64,000 nt of DNA, taken from contig JACVVK020000371.1 of assembly GCA_018292915.2 (NCBI GenBank), positions 462,001 through 526,000 on the forward strand, written 5' to 3'. Shown here in pieces: positions 1-10,570 of the stretch. Position 1 is the stretch's first letter. Each line of letters begins with the position of its first letter. The position numbers and the translations under genes were made by a program. This stretch comes from Batillaria attramentaria. Taxonomy: Eukaryota; Mollusca; Gastropoda; Batillariidae. The notes beneath the pieces are model-generated. The model worked only from the letters and a program-made list of their open reading frames with translations, searched no databases and had not been told where the DNA came from.

Positions 1-172
1 GTATAGCATATATAGATTCATTTCCCACCTTTAAAACTGCTTTCAAAACTCACTTATTCTCAGTCCAGCAGCAGTAACGAGGGACTGACAGACTGAAAAT
101 TTTCTGTTTTGGATTCTCTCTTAAACAGACAATAAAGTATTTTGAAATGAATTGAATTGAACTGAGATTAAA
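1..172 (+). mobile_element. LINE-type retrotransposon 3' end
   Basis: A frame ending in FKTAFKTHLF and a TAA stop at 75-77 matches the usual C-terminus of CR1/L2-like LINE reverse-transcriptase proteins. It is followed by a short 3' UTR and a tail CAGACAATAAAGTATTTTGA plus TTGAA repeats at about 124-165. The same tail occurs at 43908-43950 and, inverted, at 51278-51345. Only the terminal part is present, so this is a 5'-truncated or window-cut copy. Confidence 0.65.
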
Positions 173-319
173 TCAATTCAACTGAGATTCAACGGGTACC
201 GATTCTGGCGATCAAAATCATATGCATGTAATGGCAGCCATCTTGCCGAAAGACAGGTTTAGATTATGTCCCTTTTGTGCTCTGCTGTGCAGTTATGTCA
301 CCTCACTCATAGAGTCCAG

Positions 320-990
320 GGCCGCGTTTCTTACGCAAATGCGCTCGCGGGCGCTTGCGGAGGTCGCTTTGCCTCGTTGGGAAACGGCCAATTAGAACCA
401 AGGCGCTTTCAAAATGGCGGCGGAATCACGAACACGGTTGTTGGCAAGGCTGAAAAGGAAGAAGAAAACTCTAGTGCTCGCAGCTATCAGTCATCTTTTG
501 AGCGCAGAAGACGACGTTTTTGAGGAGAAGCAATAATTACTGGCTTGGAGCATGATATACCGCTAGTATGCATGTTCTGCTCGATGCAAAACAGAGACGT
601 AAGGCACCATTACGTACTCACTTTGACCACTCCTTCCCCACAAACACGCACAACATATCCCTGAATGACTGGCGACCACGGCCCGGTGCAATTAGCTCAA
701 ATTATTTTTGTATACTATTCTGCACAATTACAAGTTGGGACAGAAGGTCTCCATCCACCCGCAAATTCATTTTAAGCCATTTCTTACTTCCACTTCAACG
801 AGGCCTTCGGTGGGCGCCGCCATCTTTGTTTACATAGAAACTGACCACGTGACCTTTTGTTCGCGGCGAACTTGCTTCAGACTGCGCACGCGAGCGCTTT
901 TTCTGCACGCCGCGGGCAAGGTGCATGCAAACGGTTTCAAAGGAAAGCGCCCCGGAACGTTTCGAAACGCCCGCCTTAAGAAACGCGGCC
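320..990. mobile_element. Harbinger-type non-autonomous DNA transposon (MITE)
   Basis: Perfect 14-bp terminal inverted repeats, GGCCGCGTTTCTTA at 320-333 and its complement at 977-990, are flanked by a 3-bp direct repeat CAG (317-319 and 991-993). A 3-bp CWG or TWA target duplication is typical of the PIF/Harbinger superfamily. Inside, around 412-530 on the plus strand, a frame begins MAAESRTRLLARLKRKKKTL, a basic stretch that could be a relic of a transposase start. No intact transposase is present. Confidence 0.75.
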
Positions 991-1239
991 CAGGAGAGAT
1001 AACAAGGTCGATTTCTGTGACAGACATTCCAATGTGTGGTTATTATTTTTTTTCCAGGATGCACAGTAGATATTCACATTTCCGCGACAGACTGTTCATT
1101 TCATGCTTTTCCTGTGACAAACAGGGCCACTCCATAACGGTAGGCATGCCTGCACATGCAATTCTCTCACCAAAGGAGATCAGCCTGAAAGTGTGAAGCC
1201 AAAGTAAGCAAACAACAACAAAATCCCATACAAACTTAC

Positions 1240-1479
1240 CTGTCTCATACAATCCAGCAAAAAGTGGACAATGTCAGTACGACCCAGGTGTGCTGCCAGA
1301 GTAAGCGGTGTCCAGTAACCATCAGATACACTAAAAATATCTGCACCTTCAAGCACCAAGCTCCTCACTCTCGCCAGACCCTCTCTGTTCTTGATGGCCG
1401 TCAGCAGATTGAAGCCTGCTGTGTTTGGAGTGATCGGCTGCCTCTGAGGGCGATGGCCTGTGTTGATCACAAAGTCCAT
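1240..1479 (-). CDS. Ankyrin-repeat protein, first coding exon
   Basis: The exon opens with ATG at 1479 and ends at a consensus donor, CAG|GTAAGT, with the last exon base at 1240. It encodes 80 residues. The second half reads as an ankyrin repeat: an ARVRSLVLEGADIF stretch followed by WTPLTLAAHLGRTDIVHFLL, which matches the TPLHLAAxxGHxxIVxxLL helix pair. Ankyrin repeats are protein-binding modules, so the partner and pathway cannot be told from one repeat. The following exons would lie at lower coordinates, beyond the left edge or inside the first 1.2 kb, where I could not identify one. The ATG is the only one in the open stretch before the repeat and no acceptor is obvious just upstream, so a true start is likely but not proven. 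Confidence 0.7.
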
Positions 1480-2637
1480 CTTTCAAGCTTCATCCCTGGA
1501 ATTTCACAGGGCATATGGTCAGTCAACTTATCATCATCGATGAATAAAGTGAACTGTACATGACAGAATCATTTCACTGAATGATTCAAAAATTAAGACC
1601 TCATCGTGTCAACTTGTGAAAAAGAAACTGCATGAACCAAACAACCAAAGTAGCAGTTACAACAGGATAATGCATGCTGTGCACACCTGCAATTTAAAAA
1701 AGAAAAGAAAAAAAAGAATCTCTAGTTCAGCTGCAAGAAAGGTCATGAGAAGGTTGTGGTGCGTGATGGGTCAGTGACCTCTGATGTCCGACAAGAGATA
1801 CAAGCACCTAGAAGACGGACGTAACTTTACCACTTTTTTTTTTTTTTTTTTTTCGTTTTTCCAAACTGCGCTGTTTTTGTGGCACAAGCAGGCCATTACG
1901 TTATACCAGGTGGTATTTTCGTTACTTTTTCTCCATTTCTACGATCTTAATACATCGAAATCTATGTAATGTCTGAAACGTGCTTTGCAAACATTCACCA
2001 GGATCAGAAACATCTGCCAGAAGATACCAGTTCCAGGCAACTCAACTCCAATGTTCCAGCCTGAGCCCATGCGGGTTTTTCAAAACAGAGAAAAAGCAAC
2101 GCAAAGGTGCGGCGCATCTCATACAATACCTCTGTGCTATGGCTTGGTAGATATGCTGGGACCGAAGAGGTGCGGAAGATCAAACATTCTGGGGAAGTTT
2201 GCCGATAGAGCAACCAAGGTTATAGTGCAGCTGCGTCCATAGTCCAAGGGAAGTAACTCTGAGCGTTTTTGTGGTGCTTGCCCCGATGGCCCGGTGAACA
2301 CCTGGAAGGAGGAACGGCGTCCGTTGTTGCTGGGGCGCTTTTCAATGCATCTGTAATTAGCCTGCTGCTTGTACGCCGCATGACCAGAAAAAGAGCGAGA
2401 TTTCTCATAGTGTACACTGAACACTAAGCCAGCTTTTCTATTTTGTCTTGTCCTTCGAAAGTTTGGAGTACACTAAGGTGGAATTGGAGAATAGTACTAG
2501 TATTGCAATCAGCTTGAAACCGTCAGAGATCATACCTGTATTGTTTTTCGGTGAATTTGCAAGATGCAACATTCTTTGTTTTGAATTCTGAATTGACACT
2601 CGGTCAAGAAACCACTCTGTGCTTGTGTGTGTGTGCC

Positions 2638-2639
<2 letters not shown>
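1480..2639. other. Intergenic, no gene seen
   Basis: This stretch holds the upstream flank of the ankyrin gene, a poly(T) run at about 1838-1853, and no open frame with protein-like composition or splice signals that I would defend. Confidence 0.5.

Positions 2640-2688
<49 letters not shown>
2640..2688. repeat. (GT)n microsatellite
   Basis: Pure GT dinucleotide run of about 24 units. It produces spurious Cys-Val or Thr-His reading frames on both strands. Confidence 0.98.
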
Positions 2689-2689
<1 letters not shown>

Positions 2690-3710
2690 TATTATTGGCA
2701 ATATCACTAATATTATGGACAAGTATTCTGTTTTGCCAGTCTGTATCAACACGCAAACCCACACGCAAACAACATATCGACATCATGGAATTCTGAAATG
2801 GAGGTAAAATCACTCTTACAACAGAGCAACAGAAGTGTACGTGTGCCATCCTGCGCTACATGTACTCTGAAAATCCAGTGTATTGCACAATGGGATTTTC
2901 TCTTCTACAGGGCATCCACTCGGGTATGAAGAAACAGAAATATACGCACAATCAACTGTGTGAAAAGGTTTATCATCCAGGTCACATATTTCAAACAGAA
3001 AAAAAATGAGTTAATTGTACATATATGAATAAAGGTACATTTATTTGCATCTGAACTTGGCACATAAAACTTTTTTCATAACAAATAAATCACATTGATC
3101 ATGCATGAATATTGTACAAGGATTCAAAAGTATATAAAAAATAAATAAATACTTTCCTGTGACTTTGTAAAAGAACAACAAACTTTACAAAAGTGTACAA
3201 GACATACAAGGCCTTTACCTCTTGGCACACTAATTTTTAACATCTTTAAACATTTCGCCACGTCTTGTGACGCATACATAAATAAAAGGATTACCACCCT
3301 CAGCAGTTTTTTCCTCTGGGAACATAAAAATCAAAAATGGACCACTCCTTTCAGTGTGTGAATTTAAGAAACAGCTCTGCACATGACATCAACACAGAAA
3401 GGCTATAATAATATATAGCAGGGAACACAATCCCTGGTTCTGCTAATCCAAAAGAACTGAGAAAAACTTGAGGTAACTTGCACTCAACTTCAAAACGTTT
3501 CAAATTATAAACTTTGGTCAAACTTTCTCGCTGGAAATGTATAGATCTATAGATCAATTAACATAAAGGGGGGGACTGAGAACAACAACAAAAAGAAGAA
3601 AAAAGAATGTCTATTAAAACAAGGTAATCAGCGAGCACTGTAACATGATTCACATTGTGACATACACAAAATAAAATCGAATCTGCCTTCGGTTAAAATT
3701 CTCTTTCCTG
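2689..3710. other. AT-rich intergenic stretch, nothing recognised
   Basis: AT-rich DNA without protein-like frames. An (AAT)n run at about 3722-3747 belongs to the tail of the SINE that follows. Confidence 0.5.
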
Positions 3711-3714
3711 AGGC

Positions 3715-4112
3715 TCATTATTTATAATAATAATAATAATAATAATGAGTACTGTATAGTCGCTTTACCCAATTTCATGAATCGGCTCAAAGCGCCGCGA
3801 ACTGAACCCAACATGCACGCTCACGTGAATCACACGCATTCTCTCACACACTGGACATAAACACATTACAATCCCGTGGTGCGAAGGGTCAGCTAAGCTA
3901 TTTAAATTTCGGAATTTAGAAGCGCATTTATTTTTCAAATTTCCAAAGCAGAGGGGGAGGAAGCCGGAGTACCCGGAGAGAACCCCCGACGATTGGTCCG
4001 AATGAATGGTGCCACATACGAGAAGGAAAAATTCTTTGCCTCGAGTGGGACTCGAACCCCTGACCTCTCGCATTGGTGACAAGTCTTTTAACCACTGGAC
4101 CACCGACCGCCC
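3715..4112 (-). mobile_element. tRNA-headed SINE, family C (full length)
   Basis: Read on the minus strand, the element starts GGGCGGTCGGTGGTCCAGTG at 4112. It has a pol III A box (GTGGTCCAGTGGTTAA) and a B box (GGTTCGAGTCC), then a body, then a tail TTTACCCAATTTCATGAA complemented near 3770 and an (ATT)n run. Other copies sit at 27297-27545, 44188-44530, 55973-56130 and 60178-60560. Confidence 0.85.
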
Positions 4113-4257
4113 AGTCTAAAATAGCTAAAACCTTAGTATTTTCAACCAAACCCAAATCAGACACATCATGTATTTGTTTGCAAGTACAGTAAATAAATTA
4201 TTAAATACAATATTACAAACAAACAAAAACAAAACAAAAATATATTCAGCACCCAGC

Positions 4258-4665
4258 ATTTCTGTGAAATGGTAAAAATAAGGAAAGGACTGCCATTCAT
4301 ATACTGACTGTGGCAAAAATGATAAAGGACACATACATTTTTCATGGCAGTGATACTTCCACCTAAAGAAAAAAGCCATGACCCATGGGTCAGTCTGTGG
4401 CTGTAAACGCAAGAAGCCAAAATTGGACATGTGCATGGCATATTTTAATGTGATGTAAAAATACGTCATTTCCATAAAGAAAGAACTGCCACTCATATAA
4501 CGACTGTGGTAAAAATGCTAAAGAACACAGACATTTTTCGCTGACTAGATACTTCCATCTAAAGAAAAACGACGATGACCCATTGATAAATCTGTGGCTG
4601 TAAACACAAAAAGAAGTAAAAAATTTGGACATGCACATGCGACTTTTTAGTGTGATGTAAAAATA
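4258..4665. repeat. Tandem duplication, unit about 205 bp
   Basis: The segment around 4258-4460 (GGACTGCCATTCATATACTG onward) is repeated with divergence at about 4465-4665 (GAACTGCCACTCATATAACG onward). Both halves end in a GTGATGTAAAAATAC motif that is also the core of the adjacent minisatellite. Confidence 0.7.
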
Positions 4666-5525
4666 CAATGTATGTAACTTTCAGCGTGACTTAAAAACAC
4701 AAGTAATCTTCAATGTGATGAAAAACTAGATGCAATGTAGAAGTATACATCATCTGTGATGTAAAACTACCAAACGCCATCTTCAGTGTGGTGTAAAAAA
4801 TAGATGTTCAATGTAATGTAAAAGTATACATCGTCTGTGATGTAAAACTACCATGCGCCATCTTCAGTGTGGTGCAAAAACATGCTGTTTTTCATGTGCA
4901 TAACATAAAAAATGTACATAACCTTCAAAGTGATTTAAAAGTACAAGCCATCTTTCAGGGTGACGTACAAATACAAGTTATTTTAGTGAGACAACAGAAT
5001 TTACACCACCCTTCAGGATGATGTAAAAGTCATCTTCAGCATGATGAAAAACTACATGTATCCTTTTCAGCTGATGTAATAATTAATCTGCATAGGTCAT
5101 CTTCAGGGTGATGTAATAAACTACATCATCTTCAGTGTGGTGTGATACACATTCAGTGTGATGTAATAAACATCATCATCTTCAGTGTGGTGCAAAAACC
5201 TACATCATCTTCAGTGTGATGTAATAAACGACATCATCTTTGGTGTCGTGTAATAAACTAGATCATCTTCAGTGTCATGTAATAAACCACATCATTTCAG
5301 TGTGGTGTAAGAATACATCATCTTCAGCTGAGGTATATATATAAACTACACCATCTTTAGTATGATGTAATAAACTACACCATCTTCAGTGTCATGGTAT
5401 AAACCATATCATCTTCAGTGTGGTGTAATAAGACTACATCATCTTCATTGTCATGTAATAAACTACATCACCTTCAGTGTGATGTCATATACCGCATCAT
5501 CTCCAGTGTTATGTAATAAAACTTT
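4666..5525. repeat. Minisatellite with CATCTTCAGTGTGATGTAA core
   Basis: More than fifteen imperfect copies of a 30-45 bp unit, consensus CATCATCTTCAGTGTGATG followed by TAATAAACTA, run head to tail. Unit length and sequence become more regular toward 5100-5520. Confidence 0.85.
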
Positions 5526-5589
5526 TAAGTCATTTTGCACCTTGCAGGCAGAAGAGCAACACCATCCGCTCAGCCAGAGTAAATGGATT

Positions 5590-5830
5590 CGGTGCTGGAG
5601 AAGCCTCGAACCTTGTGGATGAACAAGGGACAGCATCCTCCACTGGAATGGGTTCGCGGCTGGTGACATGTCACACCTTGTGCATGGAATAGGGACACCA
5701 CCTAGAGCAGCCAGAGTGAATGGGTTTGGAGCCGGTGGAGTGTCAATGTTTGTGGACGGAAGACAGGCACTGTCCACTGCTCCCAAACTGATTGGGTTCG
5801 GGGGGTGGTGAAGAGTTCAGCACAAGCTGT
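5590..5830. repeat. Tandem repeat spanning a stop codon
   Basis: Three imperfect units of about 75 bp overlap the last codons and stop of the minus-strand gene ending at 5743. Each unit on the minus strand carries a CCxATxCA motif followed by a TGA in the same register, and the plus strand shows repeated AATGGGTT(C/T)G. Confidence 0.6.
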
Positions 5831-6210
5831 TGATGCACTGGTGCAGCAGGTCTCGCTAGGTAACTGTAGGGGTCAACGGGACTCAGGTATTGCTGCTGGA
5901 ACTGCCAAGTGGAAAGAGCATACATGAAGGAAGGCATGAGCTGCTGTGGGACAGGAGGTCCATATGGGGAAAGCGAAGACATGTCCCATTCATGTGGGAC
6001 TACATAATAACTTGGCCCCGCCCTATCACAGGCAATCCCACTTGGTGGAGGTGATATAGCAGTAGCTGCAGATGGTGTGTGCCTGTTCGTTGAGGAACTG
6101 AGGTCAACGGCATACTGGTATTCTGATTCGGACACCACCAAGTTGACAGGCTGATCAGCAGTGTTGTAAGGGTCAGCCAGTGCACTGGTTCTGAACTTGG
6201 TTTGACGATT
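5743..6210 (-). CDS. Homeodomain-like gene, exon 3 (C-terminal region)
   Basis: The exon starts after a strong pyrimidine-tract acceptor (CCCCTCCCCAG, first base 6210) and ends at TGA 5743-5745, coding 155 residues. It opens with NRQTKFRTSALADPYN, which resembles the end of homeodomain helix 3 (NRRxKxR), but the V-W-F-Q residues expected just before N51 appear in neither exon. The rest is Pro, Ser, Tyr and Gln rich, with no fold recognised. If the gene is a homeodomain factor, DNA contact by helix 3 would be altered. A 12-nt microexon could restore the missing residues, but I found none in the intron. The stop lies inside a tandem repeat. Confidence 0.7.
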   Translation of the reverse strand, partial: NRQTKFRTSALADPYNTADQPVNLVVSESEYQYAVDLSSSTNRHTPSAATAISPPPSGIACDRAGPSYYVVPHEWDMSSLSPYGPPVPQQLMPSFMYALSTWQFQQQYLSPVDPYSYLARPAAPVHQQLVLNSSPPPEPNQFGSSGQCLSSVHKH

Positions 6211-6244
6211 CTGGGGAGGGGAAAAAAAGCACAACACCCACACA

Positions 6245-7995
6245 GTTACGTGTACAAGCATAATCAGAAAGATCTGCATTCTCATGTATGCCTGCACACC
6301 CATGCACAATCTGATATGCCTTCACTGCACATCATGGGAGTGCGTATACCTATTCTGTAACATGTACAAGATCTGCATTCTTACCGGCCCCCGTAGTGTA
6401 GTGGTTAGCACTTCAGACTATGGACCGGGAGACTCAGATTCGAGTCCCAGCCGAGGCAAGTGGGATTTTTCCTACCTAGATTGGCTCCTACCCAGAGCGG
6501 GTGTGCTATGGGCCCAATGGGGAGGCTGTTGCCACACAGGTGCGACTTTGGGGGTGCTTCCCTTGGTATGACACATCTTATGATGTGGATGATTACATGG
6601 TCGGCACTGTAGGTGCCGTAGTTCCCGGGCCTGGTTAATGCCGGGATATTTATGACAGGAAGCATGGAATGTGGCCCTGTCCTGCAGTCCCAAACCACAT
6701 GAACCTCCATAGCATCATCTTAACATCATCTCCATCATCATGCATGATAAAAATTGCCCCAACTTCCAAACCCTCCGTGGATTCCACCCATTACCAGGGA
6801 GGAACACTGGAGCCGGCAAAGAGTTGTGGCAGCAAAAAAAACAAAAAACAAAAAAAAACTGCATTCTTTGTCTGTCATGTGTGCCTGCACACCCATACTG
6901 TTACATGCACAATCTGATCTGCCTTCACTGTACATGATGGGTGTACGTAAACACATTCTGCTACATTTGGATCTTCCTTCACTGTAGATCATAGATGTGA
7001 GCTCACCCACAGTTACATGTACATTCTGGTTTGCCTTCACTGTTCATCATGAGTGTGTGCACACCCATTCTGTTGCATTCAGATCTACCTTTACTGTGCA
7101 TCAAGGGTGTGCGCACACCCGTTACGTTACAATTGGATCTACCTTCTCTGTACATCAACTGTGTACACATCCGTACTGTTACATGTAAAATCTGATCTGC
7201 CTTCACTGTACATCATAAGAGTGCGTACACCCATTCTGTTACAACAGGATCTGCCTTCACTGAACATCATGTGTGCACACACCCAGTCTGTTACAATCGG
7301 ATCTGCCTTCTCTGTACATCATGAGCGTGTGCACACCCATACTGTTACAATCGGATCTGCCTTCACTGAACATCATGTGTGCACACACCCATTCTGTTAC
7401 AATCAGATCTGCCTTCTCTGTACATCAACAGTGCGTGCACACCCATACTGTTACAATCGGATCTGCCTTCACTGAACATCATGTGTGCGCACGCACCCAT
7501 TCTGTTACAATCAGATCTGCCTTCTCTATACATCAACAGTGTGTGCACACCCATACTGTTACAATCGGATCTGCCTTCACTGAACATCATGTGTGCACAC
7601 ACCCATTCTGTTACAATCGGATCTACCTTCTCTGTACATCAACAGTGTGTGCACACCCATACTGTTACAATCGGATCTGCCTTCACTGAACATCATGTGT
7701 GCACACACCCATTCTGTTACAATCGGATCTGCCTTCTCTGTACATCAACAGTGTGTGCACACCCATACTGTTACAATCGGATCTGCCTTCACTGAACATC
7801 ATGTGTGCACACACCCATTCTGTTACAATCGGATCTACCTTCTCTGTACATCAACAGTGTGTGCACACCAATACTGTTACAATCAGATCTGCCTTCACTG
7901 AACATCATGTGTGTGCACACCCATTCTGTTACAATAGGATCTGCCTTCTCTGTACATCAACAGTGTGTGCACACCCAGCCATACTGTTAAATCAA
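6245..7995. repeat. 53-bp satellite array with 106-bp dimers
   Basis: Monomers of about 53 bp (GTTACAATCGGATCTGCCTT, then CACTGAACATCATGTGTGCA or CTCTGTACATCAACAGTGTG) alternate, so the homogenised part (about 7260-7970) has a 106-bp higher-order period. Left monomers are more diverged and are interrupted by the SINE at 6383-6858. The array fills intron 2 of the minus-strand gene. It is open in several frames, but the frames are repeat artefacts. Confidence 0.95.
6383..6858 (+). mobile_element. tRNA-headed SINE, family A, with target duplication
   Basis: Full-length copy starting CCGGCCCCCGTAGTGTAGTG. The A box (TAGTGTAGTGGTTAGCAC) is like tRNA-Val and the B box is diverged (GATTCGAGTCCC). 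It ends in an A-rich tail. A 10-bp direct repeat CTGCATTCTT flanks it at 6373-6382 and 6859-6868, showing insertion into a monomer of the surrounding satellite. Confidence 0.92.
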
Positions 7996-8197
7996 ATCTG
8001 CCAGCAGCGTGTGTCACGGGTGCCTTCACATCTCTACAGTCACTGAACAGCCTAGAGCAAAGAACAATCAATGTCATATAGCACAGATCAACCTTTGATC
8101 AAACCGCACCTTCACTAGAACAGCATTTAGTAACACATTTAGTAACAAATTCAGACACTGTACCTACTGAACTGCTCTTGAGGCTTGATTTCCTTAC

Positions 8198-8340
8198 CTC
8201 AAGTGATGGATATGGGATGTTAAGTGTTTCTGCAAGCTCCATCATGCGTCGACACTTGCTTGGGTAAGTGGCAATCTTCTCCAGTTCTCTCTCTTCACCG
8301 CTGAGTGGGGTTCTCATGGTTCCATCACCAGGTTTGATAA
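8198..8340 (-). CDS. Homeodomain-like gene, exon 2 (helix 1-2 region)
   Basis: Bounded by acceptor TTTATCTCAG (exon from 8340) and donor GAG|GTAAGG (last base 8198). The 47 full codons include EERELEKIATYPSKCRRMME and LAETLNIPYPSLE. The order ELEK - YPS - RR - ELAETLN resembles homeodomain helices 1 and 2 (LExxF, YPSxxxR, LAxxLN), but the loop is about three residues short and Phe20 is absent. The boundary after SLE falls where paired-class homeoboxes have an intron in helix 3. Exon identity is well supported by phase; the homeodomain assignment is tentative. Confidence 0.65.
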
Positions 8341-8445
8341 CTGAGATAAAAAATACATGTATTAAAAAGACTGCACTGCTGCTCTCTGTGTGTGTGTGTG
8401 TGTGTGTGTAATAGATGAAATAAAATGCAGATATCAATCACTTAC

Positions 8446-9130
8446 CAGATGCTCTCACTTGGGGGCCGACTGCCTGTCCATACCCTCTCACAGGGGCAGG
8501 ATATGCGCCACTAAAGGTAGTGGTGACATCTGGGACCGAACAGCTGACTCCGGTATCTCTTCCCTCATGTGCCACTGCTTGGTCATAAGCCGTAAATGGC
8601 AGGGTCAAAAGTTCTACCGCTGGCAAAGCTGCTGGCGTTGGGTGAATGGTGCTGGCTGCAGGAAAAATGAGTGTGCTCAATGCTGCTGTTGTGTCTACCG
8701 GCCAGGTCTCTGATAAGGTGATGGGGGGAAGGAGCTTTGTTTTCACGGGCTCTGTCTCTCTCAGACTGGATGAGGCGGGCGAAGAGATGCATGTATCATC
8801 CACTGCCCCCAAACTGGTAGTTTTAGCTTCAAGAAAATTATCCGCGTAAGCTGATCCATCTCTTGGACTAGCTGCAGCAGGAAACGGACCATCCGCACAA
8901 CCAAAGAGCGGTCCTCCTTGCTGTGAAATCGTTTCCGTGGGGGTCGTCTCAAACATGCAGGGAAGGCTCGTCTCCCACGCTGACAACATATCGAGAGCCT
9001 CAGAGCTGGGAATGAATGGTGCTCTTGGTGCCAGTTCAGACACAAGTTGGCTTACTTCGTCGTCTGTCGTCTCGTCCAGAACTGACAGAAGGTCACGGTT
9101 GCCTAACTCTGTGGTTTCGGCGCGCTCCAT
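8446..9130 (-). CDS. Homeodomain-like gene, exon 1 (N-terminal region)
   Basis: The exon starts at ATG 9130 and ends at donor CTG|GTAAGTGA (last base 8446), giving 228 codons plus one base (phase 1). The product begins MERAETTELGNRDLLSVLDE and is acidic, then rich in Ser, Thr, Pro and Ala with no folded domain I recognise. That is typical of a disordered transcription-factor N-terminus, but this is inference. The phase fits exon 2 (8198-8340) exactly, with the split codon G|TT. Exon 2 then joins exon 3 (5743-6210) in phase 0, giving a predicted protein of 431 aa. Intron 1 is only 105 bp; intron 2 is about 2 kb and filled by a satellite array and a SINE. Confidence 0.75.
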
Positions 9131-9415
9131 GCAGCCAGAATGTTGCGAGTCTACAAACTCTGGCCGTTAGCCTCTGATCCGAATATCGACTTTGCTGATT
9201 GGCCCATAATTACCAGTGCATCCCGGCTATTGGGTGGATCTCAGTCTTACAGCCTGGATGTCAGCCCGGAAAGACATCAATTGGTCACGACCAGATATTT
9301 TGTGTTACATTGGACCGCCGCACACTGACCATACTAGTGCGCCTTTTCGTTTTTGTTTTTTTTTTTTTTTAAAACATATTCAAAACTGAGACTGACAGTG
9401 AAACAGCAACTATGA

Positions 9416-9725
9416 TTGGCGAAAGCAGACAAACTTCAGTCTTTTCGCGAAAAATCCGTTTTTTTCGCGACAAAACCGCTTTTGTCGCGGAAAAAGTCAA
9501 TCTTTCCGCGAAAAAAAAAAGAAATGTCGCGAAAAAAACTTTTTTTCGCGAAAAAAAAATGGTATGCACTTTTTCTGCAGAAAGTTGGTGTCCGTTGTTT
9601 TCGCGAAAAAAAAACTAGCCCACTCAGTCAGGTTTTCGCGAAAAAACGCCGTCAGTTTTTTCGCGAAAAAAAAACACCAAAAAAAAACAAAAAACACCGC
9701 CCTGTTTTTTCGCGAAAAAAAAAAA
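9416..9725. repeat. TTTTCGCGAAAA palindrome-rich repeat, copy 1
   Basis: About ten copies of (T)4-7CGCG(A)4-9 palindromes are spaced 15-40 bp apart. The block from GATTGGCGAAAGCAGACAAA to CTAGCCCACTCAGTCAGGTT reappears inverted at 43518-43730, so it is a dispersed element and not a simple local repeat. Confidence 0.8.
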
Positions 9726-9740
9726 TGACTGGCATAATAC

Positions 9741-9834
9741 GGGGCGCCGTTGCACCAAACCGGCCCTAGGGCTGAAGATCAGCTCTGCCGGGTATATTAG
9801 AGCTGAAGGCCTGTAGCAAAGTTTCAGAGCAGAG

Positions 9835-9877
<43 letters not shown>

Positions 9878-9966
9878 TGTGACCAGAACAGCCTGGGATG
9901 TTGTATTCATTCAGTGCGCTTGAGCGAGTCAAATGAGTGCCGTTTTCTGGTTGCAAACGGCGCCCC
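9741..9966. repeat. Short inverted-repeat unit
   Basis: GGGGCGCCGTTGCA at 9741 is the inverse of TTGCAAACGGCGCCCC ending at 9966, allowing small gaps. A (GA)n run at about 9838-9871 lies inside. It is possibly a small MITE; no clear target duplication is seen. Confidence 0.4.
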
Positions 9967-10370
9967 ATAAATTTTGTCCGCAGTAGCATCAAACTGTAAA
10001 TAATTGTTTAAAATTGAGTTGTAACGCTTGTGTTTTAGTGCCGTATATAACAACAGTTAAAAACTCAAAAACTTCAGTTGTTGTGTTTGCCTTTTACAAG
10101 ACCCGGGCACTGCGGAACAGGCAAACCTTGCCTGTGACTTGAAAAACAACTCAGCCCCCCCCCCCACCCCCACCCCCCCAAACTGATTGATCCGGCCCTG
10201 ACTATGATATGATTATGAAATGAAAATGAACTCAGTAGTTGTCAACGCCAATCGAGTGAAGCTCAGTGGGTGCCAATCAGTCTCGATTGATGCGCCGCCG
10301 GCTGTCACTGAGTTCAGTGCTCTATGATTCGCGCCGGCCGGTAAGCAGAGCCGGACATACATACAAACTG

Positions 10371-10570
10371 AAATGCAGTTTTTTCGCAACAAAGCAGTTT
10401 TTCGCGAAAAAAAAAATCGATTTTGTTGCGAAAAAACGGCACTTTTTCGCGAAAAACTGGGTTTTTCACGAAAAAGCGGCAATTTCCTGTTATCGCGAAA
10501 ACATTTGATCAGTATAGCGATTTTTTTCGCGTCGAGTTTTTCTTCAGAAAAATGGACTTTTTCGCGAACA
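10371..10570. repeat. TTTTCGCGAAAA palindrome-rich repeat, copy 2
   Basis: Seven or more motifs of the type TTTTTCGCGAAAAA, with variants TTGCGAAAA and TTTCACGAAAA, occur in 200 bp. It lies 300 bp upstream of the first exon of the zinc-finger gene at 10878. Confidence 0.7.

Noticed and set aside
6383..6460. tRNA gene
   Set aside because: A and B boxes belong to a SINE head; the cloverleaf acceptor stem does not close and the sequence continues into the SINE body. The same holds for all other tRNA-like heads here.
7053..8046. Long overlapping open frames of 100-140 aa
   Set aside because: They lie in the 53/106-bp satellite; several frames are open at once because unit length lacks stops. 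Translations are repeat artefacts.
6211..8197. A 12-nt microexon coding the missing helix-3 residues
   Set aside because: I scanned the minus strand for an AG-(Val/Ile)-Trp-Phe-Gln-GT arrangement by eye and found none; most of the interval is satellite and SINE.
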